A DNA stretch of 64,000 nt from Schlesneria paludicola DSM 18645 (GCA_945862235.1 CAMAYU010000001.1:78100-142099), one strand, 5' to 3'. Positions 53,700 through 63,054 are shown, counted from the first letter of the stretch. Program-made: numbers and translations. The notes: a model not told the origin generated them from the letters alone.

Positions 53700-53779
53700 C
53701 CGACACTCCGTGGCGGGAGCGGTTCGTGTCACGGAGTGACACGTCTACTTTGGGTAAATTAAGTCTTGCTGATCGCCTT
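53700..53779. repeat. cactccgtggcgg repeat with conserved tail (F1)
   Basis: The small palindrome cactccgtg / cacggagtg is followed by a non-palindromic tail ctactttgggt...gatcgcctta. The same order recurs at 61306-61383. Confidence 0.8.
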
Positions 53780-53808
53780 AGGAACGGGGCCGCAATCACT
53801 TCCCGCGT

Positions 53809-53897
53809 GTGGCTGGGGTCGGCGCTTCGCGGCCCCCCAGCGAAGCGGGATTCATCCCCAAACTGGGGGCGGCGAAGCGCCGACCCCAGCCACACAA
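53809..53897. repeat. Inverted repeat, gtgtggctggggtcggcgc family (G2)
   Basis: The arms gtgtggctggggtcggcgct and the complement ending ccgaccccagccacac enclose ccccagcg...ctgggggcgg. The right arm matches 6855-6896. Confidence 0.88.
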
Positions 53898-53951
53898 GTT
53901 TGAGTTCGGGAAGGGATTGCGGCCCCGCTCCTTAGCGCGAGGCGATGTGAG

Positions 53952-54057
53952 CAGCCTGTCGAAAAACTTAGAGTAAGCCTCCGGCTTGCTCGTGTTCTCG
54001 CGGTCTCGCGGTCAAGACGGGCAAGCGAGTCGTTTACCCTACGTTTTTCAACAGGCC
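53952..54057. repeat. Composite palindrome, aacaggct ends with a gtaagcgt-type core (D2)
   Basis: Ends agcctgtcgaaaaac and ctacgtttttcaacaggcc. The interior reads gagtaagcctccggcttgct...ggcaagcgagtcgtttaccc, resembling the 3739-3807 family. A repeat nested in a repeat. Confidence 0.8.
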
Positions 54058-54146
54058 GTGAAACGAGTCAATTCAAGCCGTGCAAGGTAGTGTGCGCTGG
54101 CCCTGAGTTGTCCCGTTCTTCGATCGATCGATTAATGAGGCCGTGA

Positions 54147-55271
54147 ATGATCCGATCATGGGTGTCGTTCCCCCGCAGGCCAGACCGTTTCAAGGTGATC
54201 GTGTTGATTGCCCTTGTGGCACTCGGTGCGGGCCTGTTCGTCGCATTAATTCCCTACCAGCGAGAACGGATGAGTCGGCGTTTCCTAACAGAATTGGGAG
54301 TCAATGACTCAAACATTATGGCCCGATCTGATTGCCCGAGTTGGCTGACGAGTCGAGTTCCCAAGCAGTGGCTGGCTCCGTTTGACCGAGTCACTTACGC
54401 GGATTTGCGCGAAATAAAATTGGATGATGAGGGACTCGCCCGATTGAGCGGACTGACTCAACTCACAAATCTTTACTTGCCGGACACGGCAGTCACGGAT
54501 GCCGGACTGGTTCACCTCGCGGGGATGTCGAAGCTAATCCAACTCGATCTGCGTCGGACGCGCGTGACCGGAACGGGCTTCGCGAGTTTGCGAGGACGAG
54601 TCCCCGTCTCAGGCGGTGAACTGGGGGGAGCCAAGATCACTGAGGAGGGGATGATTGAGATTGGACAATGGACGACTTGGAACTCACTCGACCTGAGCGA
54701 CACCGACATCACCGACGCATCGCTACTCCACATCCGTAAGCTGCGTCTGCGAGAAATTGATTTGAGTGGGACTTCCGTCACTCGTGCTGGACTTGATCTA
54801 TTGAACGAGTCGGGATCGCTCAAACATCTCCGTCTGGTCCGAACTCGTGTCACCGAAGCTGAGATCAACAGCATCTCCAAGATGCTTACCATCCAGTCGC
54901 TCGATCTCTCACAGACCGCGATTCAAGATGACGGACTGACTCGTCTAGCGAAGCTCCCCAAGCTGCGAGCGATCAGTTTGAACGGGACGCAAATCACCAA
55001 TCAAGGACTGGCCACTCTCTGTGAAGCGACTCAATTGCAGTTTCTCGGTTTGAAGGACACGCAGATCACCGACACTGGTCTTCAATATCTCAGTGCGTTG
55101 CCCAAACTGAGCGTGCTCGGCCTGGATCACACTCCGATCACTGATGCGGGGATTGTCCACTTGGCACAGCTGCGTTCGCTTGAAGACCTTCATATCCGAG
55201 AAACACGAGTCACCTCAGAAGGCGAGCAAGTGCTACTGAAGTCACATCCGCGTTGCCAAATCTTTCGCTAA
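54147..55271 (+). CDS. Membrane-anchored leucine-rich-repeat protein
   Basis: A 374-residue protein with an N-terminal membrane helix (VIVLIALVALGAGLFVALI, about 18-36). About ten leucine-rich repeats follow, each with the pattern LxxLxLxxTxITDxGLxxL (for example LTNLYLPDTAVTDAGLVHLA and LRAISLNGTQITNQGLATL). This short bacterial LRR form, with T-x-ITD-x-GL, is frequent in planctomycetes. It should form a solenoid for protein binding outside the cytoplasm. Partner unknown. The ATG at 54147 starts just before the anchor. Confidence 0.87.
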   Translation: MIRSWVSFPRRPDRFKVIVLIALVALGAGLFVALIPYQRERMSRRFLTELGVNDSNIMARSDCPSWLTSRVPKQWLAPFDRVTYADLREIKLDDEGLARLSGLTQLTNLYLPDTAVTDAGLVHLAGMSKLIQLDLRRTRVTGTGFASLRGRVPVSGGELGGAKITEEGMIEIGQWTTWNSLDLSDTDITDASLLHIRKLRLREIDLSGTSVTRAGLDLLNESGSLKHLRLVRTRVTEAEINSISKMLTIQSLDLSQTAIQDDGLTRLAKLPKLRAISLNGTQITNQGLATLCEATQLQFLGLKDTQITDTGLQYLSALPKLSVLGLDHTPITDAGIVHLAQLRSLEDLHIRETRVTSEGEQVLLKSHPRCQIFR

Positions 55272-55365
55272 GAGCGGCGGCTGCATAACCGCTGCTGCCT
55301 CAAGTAGGCCGCTCAATCGTTGGTCACATTGAGAGGGCTGGTCACAGATATCATTCACAAGCCCA

Positions 55366-56316
55366 TTGATCACGTCGCGCTCGTGCCTTCCGGTGCTGGA
55401 GGCTCGTCGTCAGTTTCTTGGTCGTTCGGGGATTGGTCTCGGGGCGATGCCGTTCGCGACGATGGCGGCATCTGTGGGAGAGGCCGATGAATCGCGAGCG
55501 GCTTCCGAACGGGCGGCGCTCACGGCGGCGAGGCACTTCGCGCCGCAGGCCAAGCACATCATCAATCTGTTCATGCACGGCGGGCCGTCGCAGGTGGACT
55601 TGTTCGGTCACAAGCCGGCTCTGAAAGGGTGGCATGGTCAGGAGCTGCCCGCGTCGGTCAGGGGGACTCAGAGGTTGACCGGCATGACCTCGGGGCAGGC
55701 GTCGTTCCCGGTGATCTCGTCCAAGTATCGGTTCGCGCAGCACGGGCAGAGCGGGGCGTGGATGAGCGAGTTGTTCCCGCATCTGGCTACCGTGGCAGAC
55801 GATCTCTGTCGCTGCGAACTGTTTGCTGGCGCGGCGACTGGTCGAGCGCGACGTTCGGTTCGTGCAGCTCTATCACCGTGGTTGGGACCGGCACTACGAC
55901 ATCCCGACGGACTTGCCGCTGCAATGTGGCGATGTCGATCACGCGTGTGCGGCGCTGGTGACGGACCTCAAGCGGCGCGGGTTACTCGACGAAACCGTGA
56001 TCGTCTGGGGAGATGAATTCGGTCGCACGGTTTACCACAAGGAAAGCCGACCGCCGACAACTACGGCCGCGACCATCACGGTCGCTGCTTCACGATGTGG
56101 CTCGCCGGAGGAGGCATTCGTCGCGGCATCACCTATGCAAAAACGGACGACCACCGCTTCAACGTCGCTCGCGATCCGGTTCACGTCCACGACTTGAATG
56201 CCACGCTGTTGCATTGCCTCGGCGTCGATCACACGCGACGGACACACCGCTTCCAAGGCCGAGACTTTCGGCTGACTGATGTGCATGGTGACGTGGTGAA
56301 TGGGATCCTCGCGTGA
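55366..56316 (+). pseudogene. Broken DUF1501 gene (internal deletion and frameshift)
   Basis: Three frames together carry DUF1501 landmarks. First, ARRQFLGRSGIGLG and LFMHGGPSQVDLFGHKP in one frame to about 55821. Then [20 protein letters not shown]...[14 protein letters not shown] in a second frame from about 55821. Then [20 protein letters not shown]...[15 protein letters not shown] in a third frame from about 56050. At the first junction the middle part of the family, by estimate about 165 residues, is missing. At the second there is a frameshift. The gene is therefore non-functional. It stands apart from the intact DUF1501 gene at 20812-22146 and differs from it in subtype. No DUF1549 partner is adjacent. 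Confidence 0.9.
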
Positions 56317-56350
56317 GCTGGGGACTGGAGCATCAACAGCGATCAGCGTT

Positions 56351-56423
56351 TGGTGAGCCGGGTGCCGTAAGGCCCCGGACGGGTTGCCGAAGAATCCGGG
56401 GCCTTACGGCACCCGGCTCACCA
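56351..56423. repeat. Palindromic element, gtgagccgggtgccg family (C3)
   Basis: Arms tggtgagccgggtgccgtaa and the complement ending cacccggctcacca, directly after the broken DUF1501 gene. Confidence 0.92.
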
Positions 56424-56490
56424 AGGCTAAACCGACAAATCACGACAGTTATTGATGCGCCGATCCTCAGCGACGGTATCGACTCGGTGG

Positions 56491-56519
56491 ACAACACCAA
56501 CCCGAAGCGTATGCGATGA
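56491..56519. repeat. Half of an A-family palindrome (A5)
   Basis: Reads acaccaacccgaagcgtatg without a matching right arm. Either a decayed copy or one arm left after deletion. Confidence 0.6.
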
Positions 56520-56865
56520 CGGGTTTCGTAAGTGACTAACTCCTCATCGACTCTCACCCTCACGCCTCCCCACGCTACTTTCTCGCTCACCCTTCCGAGT
56601 AGTGCGGATCAAGCCGTTCCTGCCGATTCGCATTGCGGACAATGCCTTAAGCATCGCGCGACAATTCTGTTGCAGGGCAACAGCCTACGCTCAAGCATGT
56701 CGTTCGTCATCAGCCGTGATTTCGGCGTGCGACCCTAACGGCTGTAACGATTATTGAAGTCGCGGCGTTTGCCCAAGACACACCGCACTCGAAGTCCGGT
56801 ATCGGATGAACGCACCTGTACCGATTGGCGCGACCGATAGCCTCTCTGTGAGAATCACCACAACC

Positions 56866-56971
56866 TAGCATCCTGTTGAAAAAGCCCTAGCACGGGTGGC
56901 CCGCCTGTGTTTTTCAACGGGAAATGAAAGCAGGCGAGCCGCCTGCTCTACGTTTTACAACAGGCTGCTAG
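56866..56971. repeat. Palindromic element, aacaggctg ends (D3)
   Basis: Ends tagcatcctgttgaaaaag and cgttttacaacaggctgcta. The interior has caggcgagccgcctgc. Same family as 24977-25072. It is followed at 56985-57075 by a degenerate B-family element. Between 56520 and 56865 nothing is recognised. Confidence 0.85.
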
Positions 56972-57238
56972 ATCCCATTTCAAAACGGGTGATTGCCTCG
57001 AACAACTAATCCGATCCGCAAGCAAGGGCTTCGCCATCATCGAATGTTCCGCCTCCCGTGCGTGTCGGGCTAAGTAGAGCGCAGAGAACCCTTCGTAGCT
57101 ACGCTCGCCAAGAACGTGGGTTGATCCGGTTCATCCACGCTCTGGACGAGTGTGGCTACCCGGAAATCACTACGGGTCCACTTGGTTTTGAAATATGCAA
57201 TCGCCGTCAGGTCGTCGTCAGTTTCGCAGGAGTTGGTC

Positions 57239-58525
57239 ATGCAACCACAAGCGTTCGGTTCGGAGTTCGAGAGCCTGGAAGACCGCCTGCTGTTGGCGGG
57301 CAATATCACTTCGGTGTTGGCTGCGGGAGTATTAACGCTCACTGGCGACGCTGTGGCGAACCAAGTGCAATTGACCGTGGGCACAAACGGCCAGATGGTT
57401 GCCAAGGGACTTTCGGGGACGACGATCAACGGTTTAGCGTCCGTGAATTTCGGTGCGGTCAACACGCTGACCGTTATCGGTGGACTGGGTGACGACAATA
57501 TCTCGCTCAATCAGTCCGGTTCCACCATCGCCAACGACGTGACGATCGATGGTGGTGTTGGAAACGACACGATTTCAGTGACGGGGAAGTTCGGTGCAGA
57601 CGTGATTGTTCAGGGTGGGTTGGGGAATGACACCATCCGCGTCACGAACGCACTTGTTTTCAATGCCACCGCCATTACGACCGACATCAACATTAACTCT
57701 GGCGATGGCAACGATACCGTGACAATCAGCGGTTCCAAAATCGGCAACGATGTGATCGTGGCGTCGGGAATCGGAAATGACACTGTCACCGTCACCGGCC
57801 TCACCATCACGGACGATCTGACACTCACGGATACAGGTGGGACGAATTCGATTCGGGTTGCGGACTCCAGCACTCGTGACGACGTGATCCTGACTCTGGG
57901 AATCGGCAACGACACACTGACGATGACCAACATCACCGCGCTGGGAAAGGTCGATGTCAACCTCAGTGACGGCAACAACCTGTTATCGATGTCCAAGATC
58001 AAGGCTTTCGGCAGAGTTCCAAGCACGCTGCTCGTGTTTGGTGACGGCATCCGAGTGCTCTCCGGGACGGGTACGGACAAGATCGGGATCATCGAGAGTG
58101 AGACTGCCAGCGTAGTTCGAATCGATGCTGGCGAAGGCACGAATCGTGTGGAGCTGACGCGGGTCACAACGACGCGCGGAGGACTACTGGGCGCTCTCGA
58201 TATCACGACTGGCGGCGGTGCCGATGGCGTGACGCTTGATCGGCTTAATATCGGTGGCGATTCCATCGTCGATACTGGACTCGGCGACGACATCTTCACA
58301 CTCACGAACAGCCGACTGATCGGAGACTTCGATGCGTCACTCAATGATGGCGACGACCTCGCCTACATTGGGTCGAACAGCTTCAGCAGTTTGAGCGCAT
58401 ACAGCTTCAACGGCGGGCTTGGTGGTGTGGACCTTGGCTTCGACACGCTGAGGCTGGGAGCGAACACGCCCGTCAACCTTTCCGCGTACTTGAACTTTGA
58501 AGTCACCTTATTAGCCAGTTACTGA
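57239..58525 (+). CDS. LEPR-XLL-like surface protein with GNDT repeats
   Basis: A 428-residue protein. The N-terminus FESLEDRLLLAG (10-21) is the planctomycetal LEPR-XLL-type motif in its EDR variant, taken as an export signal replacing a classical signal peptide. The rest is a series of about ten beta-solenoid units marked by GGLGDDNISL, GGVGNDTISV, GGLGNDTIRV, GDGNDTVTI, GIGNDTVTV and GIGNDTLTM. These resemble RTX-like nonapeptides but are spaced further apart. Calcium binding is possible but unproven. The ATG at 57239 follows aggag. Likely a cell-surface or extracellular solenoid. Confidence 0.83.
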   Translation: MQPQAFGSEFESLEDRLLLAGNITSVLAAGVLTLTGDAVANQVQLTVGTNGQMVAKGLSGTTINGLASVNFGAVNTLTVIGGLGDDNISLNQSGSTIANDVTIDGGVGNDTISVTGKFGADVIVQGGLGNDTIRVTNALVFNATAITTDININSGDGNDTVTISGSKIGNDVIVASGIGNDTVTVTGLTITDDLTLTDTGGTNSIRVADSSTRDDVILTLGIGNDTLTMTNITALGKVDVNLSDGNNLLSMSKIKAFGRVPSTLLVFGDGIRVLSGTGTDKIGIIESETASVVRIDAGEGTNRVELTRVTTTRGGLLGALDITTGGGADGVTLDRLNIGGDSIVDTGLGDDIFTLTNSRLIGDFDASLNDGDDLAYIGSNSFSSLSAYSFNGGLGGVDLGFDTLRLGANTPVNLSAYLNFEVTLLASY

Positions 58526-58721
58526 TCGAACCCAATTGATCGTCTTGCCAACGAGAACCAGAAGTCCGAAACCACACGGTTAAGAAATCCGGTTCCCCGC
58601 CATTTGTGTTGGATGCTTGAGTGAGCGGCACGGACGAAGAACGCGACGGTTCCCTTCTCGATGTTTTCTCGGTTACGCTTCGAGGCGGAGTTGCTGATGG
58701 TTCCGCTTTGAAGAGTTTCCC

Positions 58722-60173
58722 ATGACCGATGACCGCCGGGCCGGGCCGAACACGCGGCTGTTTGCCGCCGCACTTTGTCCCAGTTGTCAGTTCTCGTTCA
58801 TTCCGGTGGAGCCGGCTGAGGTCTGTCCCGGTTGTGGCCGCAGTCTCGATCTGGCCGCACGGGCCGGTTGCGATACGGCGCTTCATCACCCGGCGGCGGC
58901 GGACGACTCCGGAGCCAAGGCATCGCAGGCGCATGAGGTCGATGCGCTGATCGGCCAGAAGATTGACTGCTACTCGTGCGACGCGCTGCTCGGCGCGGGA
59001 GCGATGGGCCGCGTCTATCTGGCCCGACACCTCGACCTGCATCGCAAGTGCGCGCTCAAGATTCTGCCGCCCCGTCTGGTGCAAAGCGACCCGGTGTATG
59101 TCGAGCGCTTCGCCAACGAAGGCCGCGCGGCAGCGGCACTCAATCACCCCAACATCGTCACCGTCCATGCCATCGGGGAGGCGCTCGGGTTCTACTTTTT
59201 GGAGATGGAGTTCGTGGCGGGGCGATCGCTGCGCAAGCTGGTCGAAGACGACGGACCTCAAACGCCGGTGCGTGCTACGTCGCTGACGCTGCGGATTGCT
59301 GAGGGTCTTGCCGCCGCTCACACCGCTCACATCTTGCATCGCGATCTTAAGCCTGACAACGTCATGCTGACTCACCAAGGAGTACCAAAGATCACCGACT
59401 TCGGCTTGGCCAAACGAGTCGTCTTGGAAGGCACGGCCACGGCACCCCGCGAGGTCGTCGGCACACCGCACTTCATGGCTCCCGAACTGTTTCAGCAGAG
59501 CGAAGCCACACCCGCGAGCGACGTATACGCGCTCGGCGTCTGCTACTACTTCCTGCTGACTGGGCGGCTACCGTTTGATGCCGTGGCGGTTTCCGAATTG
59601 ATGGGGCAGGTCATTCACGATCCCGTCCCAAGCGTGAAGCCCGAATGCATCGGCCTCCCGCTGGAGATGGCCGAATGTCTGAGTCAGATGCTGTCGAAGG
59701 CTCCCGGCAATCGACCTCGCTCGGGAGTCGAGGCCGTGCAGCTCCTGCAAGCCGTGCTGGGTGAGATGGAAGATCTCGAAACCTTGCTCCAGCAGGCGTT
59801 CGCTCACCAGCCGGGGGTGAAGTGGTCGCGCGAGGGTGAGCGTTATCGGGTTCAGTTGGAGTTTGCGGGCGGGCGCCGCCAGACGGCCTTTGTCGAACCC
59901 AGCCTGCACGCCGCCGCAGACCGGTCGCTTCGCATCTCCAGCATCTGTTGCCCCGCGCTGTCGGTTTACTTTGAACCGGCCTTGAGGCTGAACTCCGAAA
60001 TCATGCACGGAGCGCTGGCAATCGCCGAAATGGATGGAGAGTCCGTGTTCGTCATGGTCGACAACTATCCTCGAGCCACAGTCGATGCTGAAGAAATTCG
60101 ACGCAGCGTGTTAGAAGTGGCTCACCGAGCCGATGCCATCGAGAAGCTGCTGACGGGACAGGATTTTCATTAG
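58722..60173 (+). CDS. Ser/Thr kinase with zinc ribbon and YbjN-like C-terminal domain
   Basis: A 483-residue protein. It opens with a zinc ribbon (C19-x2-C22 and C35-x2-C38). After a linker, the kinase domain (about 82-345) has the loop GAGAMGRVYLARH (91-103), Lys113, HRDLKPDN (206-213) and DFGLAK (227-232). There is no membrane helix, so it is cytoplasmic. The C-terminal 130 residues (LETLLQQAFAHQPGVKWSRE ... LRLNSEIMHGALAIAEMDGE ... RSVLEVAHRADAIEKLL) have the strand/helix order of the YbjN/type-III-chaperone-like fold. Such a domain may bind client peptides. The domain identity is inferred from pattern alone. Confidence 0.92.
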   Translation: MTDDRRAGPNTRLFAAALCPSCQFSFIPVEPAEVCPGCGRSLDLAARAGCDTALHHPAAADDSGAKASQAHEVDALIGQKIDCYSCDALLGAGAMGRVYLARHLDLHRKCALKILPPRLVQSDPVYVERFANEGRAAAALNHPNIVTVHAIGEALGFYFLEMEFVAGRSLRKLVEDDGPQTPVRATSLTLRIAEGLAAAHTAHILHRDLKPDNVMLTHQGVPKITDFGLAKRVVLEGTATAPREVVGTPHFMAPELFQQSEATPASDVYALGVCYYFLLTGRLPFDAVAVSELMGQVIHDPVPSVKPECIGLPLEMAECLSQMLSKAPGNRPRSGVEAVQLLQAVLGEMEDLETLLQQAFAHQPGVKWSREGERYRVQLEFAGGRRQTAFVEPSLHAAADRSLRISSICCPALSVYFEPALRLNSEIMHGALAIAEMDGESVFVMVDNYPRATVDAEEIRRSVLEVAHRADAIEKLLTGQDFH

Positions 60174-60294
60174 GCGAGCGGATGGAGTTGTCTGACCCGC
60201 ACCAACCCGAAGCGTGAGCGAGGACGAAGTTGATCGACATCCTCGTTCACACTTCGGGTTAATGTGTACGGGTAAACCATTTCTTGCCGCTCGC
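60174..60294. repeat. A-family palindrome nested in ggcgagcgg arms (A6)
   Basis: The inner element (60199-60267, accaacccgaagcgtgagcg...) lies between outer arms taggcgagcgg (about 60172-60182) and ccgctcgcctta (about 60288-60299). This fills most of the gap to the next gene. Confidence 0.82.
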
Positions 60295-60501
60295 CTTAGA
60301 AGACCGTGAATGGATGCCTGAAACGCAAGAGGAGCTTCAGTTCGTTCGATTCTTTAACTGCGTTTCAAACCGAAAACCTGTGACGTTTCGTGTCAGCCAG
60401 CCAACTCAAAACTTGACCGCCCCTTGGAATCGTCAATATCGTCAGCTTCTGCCGGATCGAATCCGCCCGCAACGCCCCGTCCTCTCCAAAGCGAACCGAC
60501 C

Positions 60502-61272
60502 ATGACACACACCGCCCGATGCTTTGCCTCCGCCCTGTTTGGCCTCGCGTCCTGGTTGGCACTTCCGTCCGACGTGGCTTTCGCTCAGATGCCGAAGCGG
60601 GGCGAGATCTTCATTAACTCGACCATTTCCAGCTCGGGGGAAGAGCGGACTTCGCAAAGCAACCTGTGGGTGCTCGATGTCTACTACAAGCCGATGCGCA
60701 TGATTTCTGTTGAGCTGACCAATCCGAAAACGGGCGAGAAGAAACTGGAGCACGTCTGGTACATCGCCTATCGCGTTGTCCATCGCAAATCGGGCGAGCG
60801 TGTCGATGAGAAGGCTCCGAAAAACGAAATCGATCCTCCCGTCAGCCCGCCGCTGTTCATTCCCGAAGGAACGCTGGTCGTGACCGACAACGACCGGCAG
60901 GATGTCTTCCCCGATCAGGTCATCCCCGAAGCACTCGCGGCGATTAACAAGCGTGAGAAGGCGAACTACAAGACGGCGGTCAGTGTGGTGGCACCGCTTC
61001 CCGAGGCAACAGAAGCGGGCAGCGGCGATGACAGCGCCATGGCGGGAGTCATGATGTGGCGCGGAATCGATCCCGAAGCGGATCGGTACACAGTCTTCCT
61101 TTCCGGATTTTCCAACGGCATCCGCAAGCTGAACGGTCCCGACGACATGCCCATCATTCAGACCAAGACGATCATGCAGAAGTACTGGCGGCGTGGAGAC
61201 CGGTTCGACCAGAAGGAACCCGAAATCATCGCGGACCCCAAGGATCCCGAAGCTCACTGGATCTACCGCTGA
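60502..61272 (+). CDS. Secreted protein of unknown function
   Basis: A 256-residue protein with a signal peptide (core ALFGLASWLALPSDVAFA, cleaved before QMPKRG). The mature domain is beta-rich: SNLWVLDVYYKPMRMISVELTN, VWYIAYRVVH and GTLVVTDNDRQDVFPDQVIP. A C-terminal helical part follows (IIQTKTIMQKYWRRGDRFDQ). The pattern fits a single globular exported domain. I do not recognise the family. The ATG at 60502 directly precedes the signal peptide. Confidence 0.75.
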   Translation: MTHTARCFASALFGLASWLALPSDVAFAQMPKRGEIFINSTISSSGEERTSQSNLWVLDVYYKPMRMISVELTNPKTGEKKLEHVWYIAYRVVHRKSGERVDEKAPKNEIDPPVSPPLFIPEGTLVVTDNDRQDVFPDQVIPEALAAINKREKANYKTAVSVVAPLPEATEAGSGDDSAMAGVMMWRGIDPEADRYTVFLSGFSNGIRKLNGPDDMPIIQTKTIMQKYWRRGDRFDQKEPEIIADPKDPEAHWIYR

Positions 61273-61305
61273 AGCTTACCCTCGATGGCAACAGAGAGTA
61301 GACCG

Positions 61306-61383
61306 GTCACTCCGTGGCCGGAATCTTTGAGTCACGGAGTGACTCGCCTACTTTGGGTCAGCGATTTGTTGCCGGTCGCCTTA
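61306..61383. repeat. cactccgtggc repeat with conserved tail (F2)
   Basis: cactccgtgg...cacggagtg followed by ctactttgggtcagcg...ggtcgcctta. Same order as 53700-53779. Confidence 0.8.
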
Positions 61384-61564
61384 CAGCGATTCTCCGCCGT
61401 CTGCCGTGCGACTCGGACGACCGATGACCGACTGCACCAGAGCCAAAATATCTCGCCCGCAGCAGTTGCGTTCCGAGGAGTGTTTCGATAACACTTCGCA
61501 CCCCGCTGCTAGGCATTTTCTGGTGGCTTCGTGTTTTTGCCCTGTTTGAAATGGGATTCGAGAG

Positions 61565-61861
61565 ATGGCTCATAAGAAGGGTGCGGGTTCCAGCCGCAAC
61601 GGTCGCGATTCAAACGCTCAGCGTCTGGGCGTCAAGAAGTTCGGTGGCGAATACGTCATTCCGGGCAACATCATCATTCGTCAACGCGGAACGAAGTGGC
61701 ATCCCGGCAAGAACGTCGGCATGGGACGCGATTACACGCTGTTCACCCTGATCGAAGGGCACGTCTTCTTCGATCGCGATGGTCGCCGGGTCAACATTAA
61801 GCCAATAGAAGACGCGGTCGTGGACGCTTCGGTGGAAGTCGTCGTCGCGTCAAACAATTGA
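61565..61861 (+). CDS. rpmA: 50S ribosomal protein L27
   Basis: A 98-residue ribosomal protein L27, which lies near the peptidyl-transferase centre. The start [20 protein letters not shown] is canonical, with no N-terminal extension, so no Prp-type processing is needed. VIIRQRG-like [24 protein letters not shown] and [10 protein letters not shown] follow. The usual partner rplU (L21) is not immediately upstream. The neighbouring gene encodes an unrelated secreted protein. A strong intrinsic terminator follows the stop codon. Confidence 0.98.
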   Translation: MAHKKGAGSSRNGRDSNAQRLGVKKFGGEYVIPGNIIIRQRGTKWHPGKNVGMGRDYTLFTLIEGHVFFDRDGRRVNIKPIEDAVVDASVEVVVASNN

Positions 61862-61888
61862 GTGAGCCGTGAGTCGGTTTGAATATCC

Positions 61889-61934
61889 AGCCTCAATGTC
61901 TGAACGAGAACGTTTTGGACATTGAGGCTTTTTC
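61889..61934 (+). terminator. Rho-independent terminator of rpmA
   Basis: A perfect 12-bp stem (agcctcaatgtc / gacattgaggct) with a 17-base loop, followed by a run of T residues, 28 bases after the rpmA stop codon. Confidence 0.93.
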
Positions 61935-62081
61935 GTTGGCCAGCCAGACCTTCGCCCCTCAAGTTGCGGCCAGCCAATGACGTAGAGCAGGCGGCTCGCC
62001 TGCTTCGGTTCCCTTGGTTATGCACAAGGAAGCCATCGGTCACTGAGAACCATTGGTCTAACGCCCAACACTCGCCGTGAG

Positions 62082-62927
62082 TCATCGGCCTGATTGATCT
62101 TCTTCACCCGCACGGATCAATGGCACAATCTCTTCGGCGACAAAGACTCGATGCGCGCAGCCGAAGTGCTCGCCAAGATGGAACTGGCTGAGCATCTTCC
62201 ACTGCCAAGGCCGCTGAATCAGGCTACCACTGTTCATGAGTTCGTCGGTGGCGAGACCGCGAAAACCGCAGGCTCCCGCAGCGCGAACGTGTTGTCCGTC
62301 CATCGTCCCCAACAGAGTGGTGCCGAAGACAAGAAAGAACCAGTCGAGCTGCGAGTGATAGTTCCAGATCCCTCGCGTGACGCGGGCTGCTGCCGGACGA
62401 ACATCGAACGTGGGCGAGACTGCTGCGGCCAGGAGGACGATCCCGGTCACTTGCCGCTCATCGGGTAAGGCCGCTGCTGTCAGCAATGCCATCCCGCCAC
62501 CACCCGAATGCCCCACAAGCCAGACCGGCCGGCCGGGGTATTGGTTTTGATAGTCACTGATTCGGGTGGCCAGTTCTTTGGCGACGCGGTTGTTGCGCTT
62601 CCAGCCTCGCAAATGGTAGAGGTACAGAAACTTGTTGCCCGTCGTCCAATCGACGATATCGACCGCGTGTTCGACACCACCATCGATCAGTCCGCACAGG
62701 ATGCCGACGTTGAGAAAGCTGTGGCCTTCAATTCCGGTCAGAACGAGAACCAAACCTTTGTCGAGTCGCTCGGGTTCGAGCCGGCGGATCAGTCGCCCAA
62801 AGCAGAGCCAGCCCAGTGGCGTAACCAAAAACGTGAGCCAGCAGGTGAACCCGCGCCATAACCGAGTCCCGCGCGAGACTGCGAGTTCAGGAATTGGCTT
62901 GCTGCGGACAGCAGTTGGTTCGCTCAT
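62082..62927 (-). CDS. Alpha/beta-hydrolase-fold protein
   Basis: A 281-residue protein. A membrane-proximal hydrophobic stretch (WRGFTCWLTFLVTPLGWLCFG, about 24-44) suggests an N-terminal membrane association. The hydrolase core begins GLVLVLTGIEGHSFLNVGI. The nucleophile elbow is GHSGGGGMALL, with Ser at the centre. GIVLLAAAVSPTF and a later CAHRVFVAEE may carry the catalytic His or lie near it. The fold is clear but the substrate is not. The minus-strand ATG at 62927 is taken as the start. It is not part of an evident operon. The A-family palindrome at 62977-63054 separates it from the next minus-strand gene. Confidence 0.82.
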   Translation of the reverse strand: MSEPTAVRSKPIPELAVSRGTRLWRGFTCWLTFLVTPLGWLCFGRLIRRLEPERLDKGLVLVLTGIEGHSFLNVGILCGLIDGGVEHAVDIVDWTTGNKFLYLYHLRGWKRNNRVAKELATRISDYQNQYPGRPVWLVGHSGGGGMALLTAAALPDERQVTGIVLLAAAVSPTFDVRPAAARVTRGIWNYHSQLDWFFLVFGTTLLGTMDGQHVRAAGACGFRGLATDELMNSGSLIQRPWQWKMLSQFHLGEHFGCAHRVFVAEEIVPLIRAGEEDQSGR

Positions 62928-62976
62928 GTGAGTCCGGGGCGCGGCTAGGGACGTGTGATGGACTCAACGTCGAACT

Positions 62977-63054
62977 GACACCCACTCGAAGCGTGAGCGA
63001 GGAGTAAAAACGGCGTAGCCGCTCACATCCTCGCTCACGCTTCGGGTGGGTGTC
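62977..63054. repeat. Palindromic element, cgaagcgtgagcgagga family (A7)
   Basis: Arms acacccactcgaagcgtgag and the complement ending cttcgggtgggtgt. The loop contains its own small palindrome (gcggc...). Confidence 0.9.
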
